Shown: positions 16,982 through 26,174, counted from the stretch's first letter. The stretch: DNA of 64,000 bases from Sinorhizobium garamanticum (GCF_029892065.1 NZ_CP120373.1:2735001-2799000), one strand, 5' to 3'. Notes: generated by a model not told the origin, from the letters alone. A program made the numbers and translations.

Positions 16982-17685
16982 TCAGCACCTTTCAGCTCGT
17001 TGAGCGCGTGAATTGCAGCCTCCTCCTCCGCCAGCATCCAGCCGGCAAGCGCCATCGCCAGCAATGCACCGAAAATCTCGGCGAGGATGAAACCGGGGAG
17101 ATCGACCGGGCGGATGCCCGCAAAGGTGTCCGACAGTGCGCGCGCTATCGCGACCGCCGGATTGGCGAAGGAGGTCGATGCCGTGAACCAGTAGGCGGCC
17201 GTGATATAGAGCCCGACCAGCCATGGAATGGCATCCAACCGGAACCGAAGCCCGGCGAGAATGGTGAGGACGAGGCCGAAGGCGGCGACTACCTCGGCGA
17301 GCCACTGGCCGGTGCCGGTGCGCACGGTCGCAGAAATCTGGATGAGCGGAAGCTCGAACATGGCATGCGCGACGACCGATCCGGCGATGCCGCCCACGAT
17401 CTGTGCGACGACATAGAAGAGTGCCGCGTTCGCCTCGATCTCGCGCCGGAGCGCAAAGACCATCGTCACGGCCGGGTTGAAATGCGCGCCGGAGAGTGGT
17501 CCGAGAACGGTGATCAGCACGACGAGGATCGCCCCCGTCGGGATCGTGTTGCCGAGCAGCGAAAGCGCCACGTCGTCCGTGAACCTGTCCGCCATGATCC
17601 CGGAGCCGACGACAGTGGCAACCAGCATGGCGGTACCGAGCGCTTCGGCTGCAAGGCGGCGGGGAAGATCGAATGTTATGCTCAT
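16978..17685 (-). CDS. aqpS: Aquaglyceroporin AqpS, arsenite channel
   Basis: 235 aa MIP-family channel with six TM segments and both NPA boxes: GAHFNPAVTMVF and SFANPAVAIARAL. In Sinorhizobium meliloti an aquaglyceroporin takes the place of the ArsB pump: internally made arsenite leaves the cell down its gradient. Position between two arsC genes fits this. Its ATG shares one base with the stop of the preceding gene (TAATG). Confidence 0.95.
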   Translation of the reverse strand: MSITFDLPRRLAAEALGTAMLVATVVGSGIMADRFTDDVALSLLGNTIPTGAILVVLITVLGPLSGAHFNPAVTMVFALRREIEANAALFYVVAQIVGGIAGSVVAHAMFELPLIQISATVRTGTGQWLAEVVAAFGLVLTILAGLRFRLDAIPWLVGLYITAAYWFTASTSFANPAVAIARALSDTFAGIRPVDLPGFILAEIFGALLAMALAGWMLAEEEAAIHALNELKGAE

Positions 17686-18197
17686 TAAACCGCCTTTGGA
17701 GCGCTACTGCCGATGTCGTGCAGGTGTTGCTGCAGGGAGAGCCTGTCGAGCGAGGCCATGGGCAGGCTGACGAAGATCGACAGACGGTTGTTCAGCATCC
17801 GGTATGTTTCGGCGAAGGCGAAATGCCGCTCGGCCTCGGTGCCCTCTACGGCGGCAGGATCCGGCACGCCCCAGTGGGCGCTCATCGGCTGTCCGGGCCA
17901 GACCGGGCAGGTCTCGTTGGCGGCGTCGTCGCAAACCGTGAAGACGAAATCCATCTCCGGAGCGTCGGGGCTCGCGAACTCTTCCCAGCTCTTGGAGCGC
18001 GCAAAAGAGGTATCGTAGTTAAGTCCCTCGAGGAGTTGCAGCGCGAAAGGATGAACCACGCCCTTCGGCTGCGATCCGGCCGAAAAGGCCTTGAACTTGC
18101 CCTGACCGAGCCGATTGAGGATCGCCTCGGCGATGATCGAGCGCGCCGAATTGGCGGTGCAGAGAAAGAGTACGTTGAATGGCTTGTGGTCGTTCAC
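17685..18197 (-). CDS. LMW phosphatase-fold arsenate reductase
   Basis: 170 aa low-molecular-weight tyrosine phosphatase fold. The P-loop VLFLCTANSARSIIAEA has catalytic C13 and Arg19. A downstream TVCDDAANETCPVWPG supplies two more Cys, eight apart, matching the redox Cys relay of thioredoxin-coupled arsenate reductases rather than a plain phosphatase. It probably reduces arsenate. It lies 12 bp after arsR and overlaps aqpS by one base, so it is the second gene of the operon. Confidence 0.9.
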   Translation of the reverse strand: MNDHKPFNVLFLCTANSARSIIAEAILNRLGQGKFKAFSAGSQPKGVVHPFALQLLEGLNYDTSFARSKSWEEFASPDAPEMDFVFTVCDDAANETCPVWPGQPMSAHWGVPDPAAVEGTEAERHFAFAETYRMLNNRLSIFVSLPMASLDRLSLQQHLHDIGSSAPKAV

Positions 18198-18209
18198 GAT
18201 TGTTCCTCC

Positions 18210-18542
18210 TCAACAATTGCAGGTCACAGCCTGGATGACGGGGCGGCAAAGTTCGGGATTACCGTTGCAGCAGTCTTCCATGAGATAGGCGAGCAGGTCG
18301 CGGAAGCCGGTCATGTCGGCGACATAACGCACCGTCCGTCCATCGCGTTCGGTGCGCACGAGGCCGGCGTGGTCGAGCACTCTGAGATGCGCCGACGTCG
18401 TATTTTGGATGGTACCGAGCCGCGCGGCGATTTCGCCGGCGGGCACGCCATCCGGTCCGGCGCGCACCAGAAGGCGGAATACCTCGAGGCGTGTATCCTG
18501 GCCGAGGGCGGCAAGGGCGGCAAGGGCTGTTTTCTTTTCCAT
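18210..18542 (-). CDS. arsR: ArsR-family arsenic repressor of the arsenic operon
   Basis: 110 aa winged-helix repressor: ALGQDTRLEVFRLLVRAG, then recognition helix IQNTTSAHLRVLDHAGLVRTERDGRTV. The C-terminus LMEDCCNGNPELCRP and VTCNC has five Cys likely to bind As(III), an arrangement known for rhizobial and Corynebacterium-type ArsR proteins rather than the E. coli CxC in the DNA-binding helix. It is first gene of the arsR–arsC–aqpS–arsC–arsH operon. Confidence 0.94.
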   Translation of the reverse strand: MEKKTALAALAALGQDTRLEVFRLLVRAGPDGVPAGEIAARLGTIQNTTSAHLRVLDHAGLVRTERDGRTVRYVADMTGFRDLLAYLMEDCCNGNPELCRPVIQAVTCNC

Positions 18543-18548
18543 ATATCC

Positions 18549-18564
18549 ATAAATCCAGATTTAT
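18549..18564. promoter_or_regulatory. Putative ArsR operator of the arsenic operon
   Basis: ATAAATC-CA-GATTTAT is a perfect 7-bp inverted repeat 6 bp upstream of the arsR ATG. AT-rich dyads of this kind are typical ArsR/SmtB operators. It is different from the motif used in the neighbouring second unit, suggesting separate regulation. Confidence 0.5.
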
Positions 18565-18617
18565 TGGTTTTAATAGGTGCTCTTTGTGACAAGATGATGA
18601 CAGCTTAGGTCCTGAGC

Positions 18618-19052
18618 CTAGAACCCGCGCAGTGCGGCAATGAGATAGATCGCCGCGGCAACCGCGCCGAGTGCGCTTCGGCCGGCATGGAGCTTGCCCC
18701 AGCGCGTAAGCAGCGCGCGGGTCTCGTCGCCTGCCTCTTCCGGACGCGTCGCCTCCAGGCGGCGGTTGATGGGCATGACGAAGAGCAGGGTATAGGGCCA
18801 GTTGAGTATGATGACCGCGGCCCCGAGACCCCAGAGCGGATTATTGGCCTGCCACCATGCCGCGGCGCCGAGGAGCCCGGATACGATGGCGAGAGAAGCC
18901 TGCATCTCGAAACCCCGCTGGTAGGCCGGCCGCCACTCGGCGAGCGCCGAACGGTCATCGAGGGCGAGCCGTGCCGGTTGCTCGGCCACGTTGATATAGA
19001 TGGCGGCGCCGAGGAAGACGGACGCGGTGAGTAGGGCGAGTAGTCCCAACAT
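18618..19052 (-). CDS. DUF1772 membrane protein
   Basis: 144 aa with four hydrophobic helices: the N-terminal LLALLTASVFLGAAIYINVAE, two central helices (SLAIVSGLLGAAAW, LGAAVIILNWPYTLLFV), and a last one near the C-terminus. The segment WPYTLLFVMPINRRLEA and the closing TRWGKLHAGRSALG match the DUF1772 (anthrone oxygenase-like) family. Function in bacteria is unknown. It lies upstream of the arsR operator on the same strand, 75 bp from arsR, but with its own stop; no link to arsenic is evident. Confidence 0.85.
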   Translation of the reverse strand: MLGLLALLTASVFLGAAIYINVAEQPARLALDDRSALAEWRPAYQRGFEMQASLAIVSGLLGAAAWWQANNPLWGLGAAVIILNWPYTLLFVMPINRRLEATRPEEAGDETRALLTRWGKLHAGRSALGAVAAAIYLIAALRGF

Positions 19053-19474
19053 TCGACCTTCTCCCTGAGCGCGGGCGGATGGGTACGATGCGATAGATGT
19101 ATCATAGCATCGTGCGGCGCCATACGGGGAAAGAGCGGGGCTTCGACAACCGACGGAGAACGCCGGCAGTCGCGCACTTGTGACAAGCGGGTATCACCGA
19201 CTGCAATTTTGTGCGTTGCGAAGCGTCGAGCCTGCGTGAACTTCTGGACAAATTGATTCCGATTTGCACAGTAGCGCCTTGAAATGTCAGCGCTTCCGAT
19301 CTGGCCTTAAGCGTCTCGTCGCGACGTGACATCACGGCAAGACGCGTGTGCGTCCAGGCTCGGAGGTTTGGCAACCTTTTCACTTGCGTGCGCGCCGCGC
19401 CAGGGTGGAGGTAGCCGCCGCGCAATTCCTTAATTCGGCGTCGAATTGGGGATAAAATTTAGCGGCAATTCAGA
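19053..19474. other. 422-bp intergenic region
   Basis: I see no gene here. Two dyads are visible: CGATGC-N15-GCATCG (19086–19112), close to the DUF1772 start, and AATTCG-GCGT-CGAATT (19432–19447), 27 bp upstream of the FAD-linked oxidase ATG. The latter is a plausible repressor site for the oxidase. Confidence 0.4.
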
Positions 19475-20941
19475 ATGTTGCAGTGCTTGCGCGACCGGCC
19501 GGAACGCGAGGCACTGCAGGGAAGGGGCGTTTTCGTGGCGTTGAAGGCAATCAAACCGGGAACGAGAAACGATAGCGGCATCGTTGCGGTGAAGGAACTT
19601 CTTGCCGCGCGATTCGGCGAGCGCTTCCAGGCGGGCGAGGCGGTCCGGGCCCAGCACACCCACACGACGACCTATATTCCGGCGCAATTGCCGGATGCCG
19701 TGGTCTTTCCCGAGAACGCCGCCGAGGTGCGCGAGATCGTCGAGATCGCCAGTGTCCACCGTGTGCCGCTGATCCCCTTCGGCACCGGATCGTCGCTGGA
19801 AGGGCACGTCAACGCGCCGAACGGCGGCATATCGGTCGACATGATGCGCATGAACCGCGTTCTCGCCGTCAATGCCGAGGATCTTGATTGCACGGTCGAA
19901 CCCGGCATTACGCGTGAAGAGCTGAACACGTATCTGCGCGATACCGGCCTCTTCTTTCCGATCGATCCGGGGGCGAACGCCTCGGTCGGCGGCATGACCT
20001 CGACGCGCGCCTCCGGCACCAACGCGGTGCGCTATGGCACGATGAAGGAGAACGTGCTGGCGGTGACGGCGGTCGTCGCCGGCGGTCGCGAGATTTCGAC
20101 CGGCCACCGGGCGCGCAAGTCCTCGGCCGGCTACGATTTGACGCGGCTCTTCGTTGGTGCGGAAGGCACGCTCGGCATCATCACGTCGATCACACTGCGC
20201 CTCCAAGGCATACCGGAGGTGATCTCCGGCGGCGTCTGCCCGTTCCCAACCATTTTGGATGCCTGCAACGCGGTGATCCTGACGATCCAGTCTGGCATCC
20301 CGGTGGCGCGCATCGAACTGCTCGATGCGCTGCAGATGAAGGCGTGCAACGCCTATTCGAACCTCGGCTATGCGGAGACTCCGACGCTTTTCGTCGAGTT
20401 TCATGGCAGCGCCGAGAGCGTGGAACTGCAATCGCGCCAGTTCGCCGAAATAGCGTCGGAATTGGGGTCTACTGGTTTTATCTGGACGACCAATCCGGAA
20501 GAGCGCTCGCGGCTCTGGAAGGCGCGGCACAACGCCTATTGGGCACAGAAGGGGCTGGTGCCCGGCGCCGCGATCCTTTCGACAGATGTCTGCGTGCCGA
20601 TCTCGCGGCTTGCCGATTGCGTCGCGGCGACGCAGGAGGATAGCGCGGCACACGGGCTGGTCGCCCCGATCGTCGGCCATGCGGGCGACGGCAATTTTCA
20701 CGTCGGGCTGCTTTTCGACGACAAGGATCCAGCCGATGTGGCGCGGGCGGAAGCCTTCGTCGAGCGCTTGAACGCGCGGGCTCTGTCGATGGACGGCACC
20801 TGCACGGGAGAACATGGAATCGGGCAGGGCAAGATGCCGTTCCTTGAGGCGGAACTCGGCGACGCGCTGGATCTGATGCGGCAGATCAAGCGCGCCCTCG
20901 ATCCGGACAATATTTTCAACCCAGGCAAGATCTTTGCCTGA
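19475..20941 (+). CDS. FAD-linked D-2-hydroxyacid oxidase (D-lactate/glycolate dehydrogenase type)
   Basis: 488 aa. The PCMH-type FAD domain is seen from VVFPENAAEVREIVEIAS and PFGTGSSLEGHV through GANASVGGMTSTRASGTNAVRYG and GAEGTLGIITSITLRL. The C-terminal oxidase cap has the metal/active-site motif GHAGDGNFHVG and the closing CTGEHGIGQGK with DPDNIFNPGKI. It oxidises a D-2-hydroxyacid to the 2-oxoacid, passing electrons to the quinone pool or a cytochrome. D-lactate dehydrogenase (Dld) is the likeliest; GlcD is similar, but no glcE/glcF neighbours exist. The start is uncertain by ~20 codons. Confidence 0.9.
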   Translation: MLQCLRDRPEREALQGRGVFVALKAIKPGTRNDSGIVAVKELLAARFGERFQAGEAVRAQHTHTTTYIPAQLPDAVVFPENAAEVREIVEIASVHRVPLIPFGTGSSLEGHVNAPNGGISVDMMRMNRVLAVNAEDLDCTVEPGITREELNTYLRDTGLFFPIDPGANASVGGMTSTRASGTNAVRYGTMKENVLAVTAVVAGGREISTGHRARKSSAGYDLTRLFVGAEGTLGIITSITLRLQGIPEVISGGVCPFPTILDACNAVILTIQSGIPVARIELLDALQMKACNAYSNLGYAETPTLFVEFHGSAESVELQSRQFAEIASELGSTGFIWTTNPEERSRLWKARHNAYWAQKGLVPGAAILSTDVCVPISRLADCVAATQEDSAAHGLVAPIVGHAGDGNFHVGLLFDDKDPADVARAEAFVERLNARALSMDGTCTGEHGIGQGKMPFLEAELGDALDLMRQIKRALDPDNIFNPGKIFA

Positions 20942-21009
20942 CACCTCGGGGATCGGCCGCTCAAAGATGCGAGCAGGGGCGCGAATGAGACAGACGGGAA
21001 TGTGACACG

Positions 21010-24000
21010 GTGCTGGCGCGAATTCTGGTTACAATCGGCGGGCTCATTGTCGTCGCGCTTTTTGCGGCGTTGATCGCACCATTTTTCATCGACTGGACCA
21101 ACTTCCGCAATGATTTCGAGCGCGAGGCGAGCCGCATCATGGGCAAGCCGGTGGTCGTCCATGGCAGCGTCGATGCCCGCATCCTCCCGTTCCCGACGGT
21201 GACCCTCAACGACGTGCGCGTCGGTCCCACTGAGGGCGGCCAGCCGATCATCCAGGTCGCGCAATTCTCGATGAGCGCCGAGCTTGCGCCGTTCCTGAGC
21301 GGCGAGGCGCTGATCTTCGACATGCGGCTCGATCGACCGAAGGCGAGGATCCGTCTCCTGCCGGATGGGACGCTCGACTGGGCACGGGGGTCGCGTGCGT
21401 CGATCCCGGCAAGCGCGGTCGTTCTCGAAAAGGTCGAGATCGTCGATGGTGAGATCGAGTTCGTCGACGAGCAGACGGGACGAACCCGCCGCGTCAGCGA
21501 TCTTTCCGCCGATCTGTCGGCGCGCTCTCTTGCCGGCCCATGGAAGGTCGAGGGGCGCGCGGCGCTCGATGGCGAAGCCGGCAGCTTCGCCTTTTCCAGC
21601 AATCAGGTGAACGAGGAAGGGGCGCTGAGCCTCAGGGCGCGGTTGACGCCGGACAAGCGGCCGTTCGGCGTCGAGCTCGACGGTGATCTCAAGGTCGTTG
21701 ACTTCAGACCGGTCTATGGCGGGCGGTTCACGCTGACGGAAAACCGGCCGGAGGACGAGGCCAAGCAAAATAGCGCCCTGCGCATCAACGGCGAATTCCA
21801 GCTCACCAACGAGAGTATCCGTGTCCCGGAATACCGCTTCGAGGCCGGCCCGCCGGACGATCCCTATGTCGTTACCGGGGAGGCGACGCTCGACACCGGC
21901 AAGGACCAGAAATTCCTGCTGATTGCCGATGGCCAGCAGATCGACGTCAGCCGCATCGGCAATTCCGGCCGCAGTGGCAAGACTGGCCGCGATCCCGCCA
22001 TTTCGCTGCGCCAGCGGATCGAGGCGATGCTGGCGATCGCCGCCGACATTCCTATCCCGCAGGTGCCGGGGCGGGCCAGCCTGAAGCTGCCGGCGATCGT
22101 GATCGGCGATACGACGGTTCGGGACGTGCGGCTCGACGTCAGGCCCGACGGCGCCGGCTGGATCGTCGAGAATGCCGTGGCGTTGCTGCCCGGGCGGACG
22201 CAAATGGAGGCCAGCGGGCGGCTGAACCTCAAGGAACAGCGCGCCTTCCGCGGCGACATCCTGGTCGCCTCCAACCAGCCTTCAGGGTTGGCGAACTGGC
22301 TGGCGGGATCAGTCGACCCGGCAATCCGCAAGCTGAAGACGGCCGGTTTTGCCGCGACCGTCAACCTGACGGATACATTGCAGCAGTTCGAGAGCCTTGA
22401 GGTGGCGGCAGGCCCTGCGACGCTTCGGGGCCGGATCGAACGCCAGTCCTTCGCGGAGCAGCAGCCAAGTCTATCGCTGCAGCTCAAGGGCAACCGCATC
22501 GACCTGGAGGCGCTGCAGGCATTGGCCGGTCTCGTCGCCGGTGATGCTTCGACCGGGACGCTGCTGCAGCATGCGATCGCCGCCGATCTCTCCGCCGATG
22601 CATTTTTCGCCTTCGGTGAGGAGGCGCGTGATGTGCAGGCGGTGTTGACGCTGAGGAACGGGCAGTTGCAGGCCGAGCGGGTGGCGATCGGCTCGCTGTC
22701 CGGCGCCCAGCTTGCCCTTTCGGGCCGGATGAGCGGCGGCCTCGACCAGCCGGTGCTTTCGGCGAAGATGAAGCTCGCCGCCAACGACCTGACGCCCTTC
22801 CTCGAAATGATCGGCCGACACACGGCCGCCCATCCGGCGCTGCAACGGCTGATCAAGGCCGGCCCGTATTATTCCGATGCCGCCTTGGACGTGACGCTGA
22901 CGGCCGGCAGTAACGAGGGCAGTGCGCCTGTTACATTCGGTGTGATCGGCACTGCCAACGGCAGCAGGATCGCCGCAAGCTACCAGGCGCCCGATGTCGC
23001 CCAGGCGCTCACCGGCAAGGGCATGCTGCTGGAGGCGACGCTCGAAAATCCGCAGACGGTCGTCCTCGTCGGCCAGGCCGGCTTCGATCCTCTGCCCTTC
23101 GACGCGGATGCCAACGGTATCCTGGCGGTCAAGCTGCAGAGCACTGAGGGTTCCAAGGCGAACGGCACGCTGACCTTCACCACCGAGAAAACGTCGCTGG
23201 CCGCCAAGGGTGTCTTCGATCTTGCCCGTGACCGCTATCTCGAGGGGCAGGCAAAACTGACGCTGCAGGCGGAAGATCTGGAGCCATTCCTGCTTCTCCA
23301 GGGAATCGGACTGCCGCAGATGGGCAGCGGACTGCCGGTGACGCTGTCGACCGACATCACGACCGATGCCGAAAAAATCGCCCTCTCGGCGGTCGAAGGC
23401 AAGGTCGACCAGAATGTCTTTTCCGGCGCGCTGGCGATCGACCGCAAGACCGCCGGCAAGGCCGTCGGCGAGCTTGCGCTCGACACGCTTGATCTCGCCT
23501 GGCTCGGCGAGGGCATCCTCGGGCAGTTCGAGGATGCGTCGATCGGCGGACTGTCGATGGCACCGGTCGCGCAGCCGGCCTGGACTGGGCTCGACGTCGC
23601 GTTGAACCTCACGGCGAAGCACTTCTGGCCGGGAGTCTACGGTCCGGTTACCGGCTTTGCCGGGAAACTCGAATGGAAGGGCGACGAGCTTGCGTTGAGC
23701 GACGCCACCGGCGATTGGCTCGGGGGCAAGCTCGAGGGGCGGCTGCAGGTCGGCAACGGCAATGGCTCGGGCTTCCTGCGCTCGCGCTTCGATCTCAAGG
23801 GCGGCGATCTTGCCGCTGCCGGATGGGCGCGCGAAAGCGGTCCGGTGGCGAGCGGCCGGTTCGATCTGGCCGTTGCGATGGAGGCCTCGGGCGCGACCCC
23901 CCGGGCGATGGCACATTCGGCGAGTGGATCGGGAACGGCGACGTTCAACGGCGTCACGCTCAACGGCATCAACACGGCGGCACTGGCGCCGCTGATGGCC

Positions 24001-24759
24001 GCCGCCGATGCCATGAAGACCGAGATTTCGCCCGACGCGATCCGCAAGGCGGCAGAGAAGGTGCTCTTTACCGGTCAATCGGTCGTCGGTGCCATCAAGG
24101 TGCCTTTCAGCGTTGCCGGCGGCACGGTCAGGGCGCAGAACGTCACGGCGGGCGACGGCAATGCCGCGTTCACCGGCGAAGCCGCGTTCAACCTTGCCGA
24201 CCAACGCATGAATGGCGTGATCGACCTGACGTTCCGGCCGGGCGAAGAGGCGCTTGCCGGCGCCGAGCCGCGCGTGCGCCTCGGCTTCGGCGGGCTCCTG
24301 GACGCGCCGGGTGTTTCGGTTGATGTCACCGACCTTTCGAATTTCCTGTCGCTCAGGGCCTTCGAACGCGAGCGGCGGCGTGTGGAAACGCTGCAGTCGA
24401 ATGTGCTCGAGAAGCAGCGGCTTCGTCGCGAAGTGGCGCTTTACAAGGCGCGCGCGGCCGAACGCGAGGTCGCGCGCCTGAGGGCGATCGCCGAGGAGCG
24501 CCACCGCCAGGCCGCGGCCGCAGAGGCGGCGCGGATGAAGGCCGAGGCGGAGGCGCGCGCGGCGGCCGAACGGCGCGCAGCCGAGGAGTTGCGCCTGCGC
24601 CTGCGGCAGCTCCCGCCGCGCAGTGCCGTGGAGCCGACGCCGCCCCCGCAGGACGTGCAGCGCCATGACCAGCCACCTCCACCCGGCGGCAATGCCACCG
24701 GGAGGAATGCCGGCCCGCCGCTGAACTTTGACATGCTGCCCGAAATCACTGTGCAATAA
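21010..24759 (+). CDS. AsmA-family outer-membrane/lipid-transport protein
   Basis: 1249 aa. One N-terminal TM helix (ILVTIGGLIVVALFAALIAPFFI) leads into the AsmA signature DWTNFRNDFEREASRIMGKPVVVHG and repeated periplasmic beta-groove segments, ending in the AsmA C-terminal domain (GSGTATFNGVTLNGINTAAL). AsmA-like proteins are bridge-like lipid carriers between inner and outer membranes. Unusually, the protein continues with a charged coiled coil (about residues 1117–1200, rich in Glu/Arg/Ala) and a Pro-rich end (PPPQ, PPPPGG). The start is GTG; no ATG is better placed. Confidence 0.9.
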   Translation: MLARILVTIGGLIVVALFAALIAPFFIDWTNFRNDFEREASRIMGKPVVVHGSVDARILPFPTVTLNDVRVGPTEGGQPIIQVAQFSMSAELAPFLSGEALIFDMRLDRPKARIRLLPDGTLDWARGSRASIPASAVVLEKVEIVDGEIEFVDEQTGRTRRVSDLSADLSARSLAGPWKVEGRAALDGEAGSFAFSSNQVNEEGALSLRARLTPDKRPFGVELDGDLKVVDFRPVYGGRFTLTENRPEDEAKQNSALRINGEFQLTNESIRVPEYRFEAGPPDDPYVVTGEATLDTGKDQKFLLIADGQQIDVSRIGNSGRSGKTGRDPAISLRQRIEAMLAIAADIPIPQVPGRASLKLPAIVIGDTTVRDVRLDVRPDGAGWIVENAVALLPGRTQMEASGRLNLKEQRAFRGDILVASNQPSGLANWLAGSVDPAIRKLKTAGFAATVNLTDTLQQFESLEVAAGPATLRGRIERQSFAEQQPSLSLQLKGNRIDLEALQALAGLVAGDASTGTLLQHAIAADLSADAFFAFGEEARDVQAVLTLRNGQLQAERVAIGSLSGAQLALSGRMSGGLDQPVLSAKMKLAANDLTPFLEMIGRHTAAHPALQRLIKAGPYYSDAALDVTLTAGSNEGSAPVTFGVIGTANGSRIAASYQAPDVAQALTGKGMLLEATLENPQTVVLVGQAGFDPLPFDADANGILAVKLQSTEGSKANGTLTFTTEKTSLAAKGVFDLARDRYLEGQAKLTLQAEDLEPFLLLQGIGLPQMGSGLPVTLSTDITTDAEKIALSAVEGKVDQNVFSGALAIDRKTAGKAVGELALDTLDLAWLGEGILGQFEDASIGGLSMAPVAQPAWTGLDVALNLTAKHFWPGVYGPVTGFAGKLEWKGDELALSDATGDWLGGKLEGRLQVGNGNGSGFLRSRFDLKGGDLAAAGWARESGPVASGRFDLAVAMEASGATPRAMAHSASGSGTATFNGVTLNGINTAALAPLMAAADAMKTEISPDAIRKAAEKVLFTGQSVVGAIKVPFSVAGGTVRAQNVTAGDGNAAFTGEAAFNLADQRMNGVIDLTFRPGEEALAGAEPRVRLGFGGLLDAPGVSVDVTDLSNFLSLRAFERERRRVETLQSNVLEKQRLRREVALYKARAAEREVARLRAIAEERHRQAAAAEAARMKAEAEARAAAERRAAEELRLRLRQLPPRSAVEPTPPPQDVQRHDQPPPPGGNATGRNAGPPLNFDMLPEITVQ

Positions 24760-24869
24760 GCGGGATGAGGAAAAGTGCGCAGCGGTTTTCCGCCCGCATC
24801 CCGCGACAGACAGGCAAGCTGGGATGAAGAAAAGTGCGCAGCGGTGTTTGGCCCGCATCCCGCGCGGTG
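24760..24869. repeat. Two tandem copies of the RIME-like palindrome
   Basis: Copy 1 (24760–24805) runs from GCGGGATGAGGAAAAGTGCG to CGGTTTTCCGCCCGCATCCCGC; its ends are inverted (GCGGGATG/CATCCCGC). Copy 2 (24820–24869) is GGGATGAAGAAAAGTGCGCA to GGCCCGCATCCCGCG. The same unit occurs three times at 31849–32011. It starts right after the AsmA stop codon and could act as a 3' stabiliser or terminator. Confidence 0.75.
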
Positions 24870-24962
24870 CTGAAACCGCCAAGAACCCTAGAATTTTAGT
24901 GGTCCATTTGAAGCCGCATTAGCATCCCTTGGGCACAATGTGCCTACAATTGGGGTTGCGAG

Positions 24963-25838
24963 ATGAAATCGCTTGAGCCGCGGCTTGATCGCCGCGCAGT
25001 CATTTGGATCGTGAACTGTACCCTCGGTGGCACCGTGGGCTGCACGGCGATCGCGATGCTCATCACCTACTGTTGCACGGCCCACTTCGGCGCGGAGGTC
25101 ATGGCCACCACGCTCAGCCTCGCCTTCTACATCCCCCTGCTTCTTGGTGTGCCGCTCTTTGCCGTGATCGGCGTGAAGATGCAGCAACTGGCGCTGGCCA
25201 ACCGGCTCCTTGTCCAGGCAAGTCGCTATGACGGATTGACAGGCTGCCTAAACCGCGGCGCGTTTACGGCCGATGTCATCGATTTCTTCGCGAAGCAGAA
25301 CCTCACGCCGTTTCCGTCCACATCGGCGCTCCTGATCCTCGATGCCGATCATTTCAAGAAGATCAACGATTGCCATGGGCATCTTGCCGGAGATGCGGCG
25401 CTCGTCGGGATTGCGGCGGTCCTGCGCGGTGCGGTGGGCGAAGCGGGCGTGGTGGGTCGGCTCGGCGGCGAAGAGTTCGGCGTTTTCGTGCGTTCGACCG
25501 ATGCGACCGCGATCGGCGCATTGGCGGAGCGCATTCGCCTGGGTGTCGCCGAGGATCGGGGCCGGGAAGGCGGCTGTGCATATGTGATCACCGTCAGCAT
25601 CGGGATCGCCCTCTTCACTTATCCGGCCGTCTACGAAGACATTTTCAAGATCGCCGACGACCAGCTTTATCTCGCCAAGGGGGCGGGGAGGAACCGCGTC
25701 CGCATGCAGGAGCACTCGCACCTGCCCGGCGGCATACGGGCCATGGCCGAGCAATTGCGCAGCGGTTTTGCGGAATTCGACGCACATACGGTCGGCACGG
25801 GGGGCGACGGCCGGGCATCGCGGCTGGCAGGACGCTGA
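24963..25838 (+). CDS. Diguanylate cyclase with two TM segments
   Basis: 291 aa. Two hydrophobic helices (IVNCTLGGTVGCTAIAMLIT and LAFYIPLLLGVPLFAVIGVK) precede a GGDEF domain: YDGLTGCLNRGAFTADVI, LLILDADHFKKINDCHGHLAGD and the active loop GRLGGEEFGVF. GGEEF and the metal Asp are intact, so c-di-GMP synthesis is expected. No I-site Arg-x-x-Asp is present before the loop. The Cys-rich TM1 (NCTLGGTVGC, YCCTAH) could be redox sensitive. About 50 extra residues follow the domain. Confidence 0.88.
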   Translation: MKSLEPRLDRRAVIWIVNCTLGGTVGCTAIAMLITYCCTAHFGAEVMATTLSLAFYIPLLLGVPLFAVIGVKMQQLALANRLLVQASRYDGLTGCLNRGAFTADVIDFFAKQNLTPFPSTSALLILDADHFKKINDCHGHLAGDAALVGIAAVLRGAVGEAGVVGRLGGEEFGVFVRSTDATAIGALAERIRLGVAEDRGREGGCAYVITVSIGIALFTYPAVYEDIFKIADDQLYLAKGAGRNRVRMQEHSHLPGGIRAMAEQLRSGFAEFDAHTVGTGGDGRASRLAGR

Positions 25839-25871
25839 GTTGCGGCCGCGGGTGGGCCGCCGCTTTACGAA

Positions 25872-25937
25872 GAATTATGCAGCAACTCAAAGCGTTGTCG
25901 TGAACGTTGCGCATCCGAAAGGCACGGCGCAGATGCG
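25872..25937. repeat. Degenerate dispersed repeat
   Basis: ATTATGCAGCAACTCAAAGCGTTG followed by GCGCATCCGAAAGGCACGGCGCAGATGCG resembles the module TGTAGCAACTCAAAGTGCTAC at 55933–55953 and the CAGCAATTCAAAGCGTTACAG copy at 56391–56411. It lies between the convergent ends of the GGDEF and RHH genes. Confidence 0.45.
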
Positions 25938-25940
25938 ACC

Positions 25941-26174
25941 TCAGGGCGCGTCGTTTGCGTTGGTGTGTGATTTTACCCAGGCGAGAACATAAACGCGGAG
26001 CGCCGAGGAGAGATTGCCTTCGGGGCCGCGGCCGTCGTCGACTTCGGCGATCAGCCGGGCGAGCGGCATGCCGCGGCTTTGCGCGATCGATTTCAGTTCC
26101 TGCCAGAACGGCTCTTCGAGGGTAATGCTCGTTCGGTGGCCGTGCAGAGTGGCAGAATGCTTGACGATCGTCAT
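25941..26174 (-). CDS. Ribbon-helix-helix domain protein
   Basis: 77 aa. TSITLEEPFWQELKSIAQSRGMPLARLIAEVD is a ribbon-helix-helix (RHH_4) fold: an Arg/Thr-Ser-Ile-Thr-Leu strand and two helices. These small proteins are widespread in Rhizobiales and are probably DNA-binding. It is followed on the same strand's upstream side by the DUF4169 and sspB genes, a neighbourhood often conserved in rhizobia. Confidence 0.85.
   Translation of the reverse strand: MTIVKHSATLHGHRTSITLEEPFWQELKSIAQSRGMPLARLIAEVDDGRGPEGNLSSALRVYVLAWVKSHTNANDAP

Noticed and set aside
19430..20944. 504-codon minus-strand frame
   Set aside because: Antisense to the well-supported FAD-linked oxidase.
24760..24869. Repeats considered as a CRISPR array
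   Set aside because: Only two units, palindromic, without regular unique spacers; no cas genes.
22471..24882. 803-codon minus-strand frame
   Set aside because: Antisense shadow of asmA arising from high GC; it runs into repeat sequence at its start.
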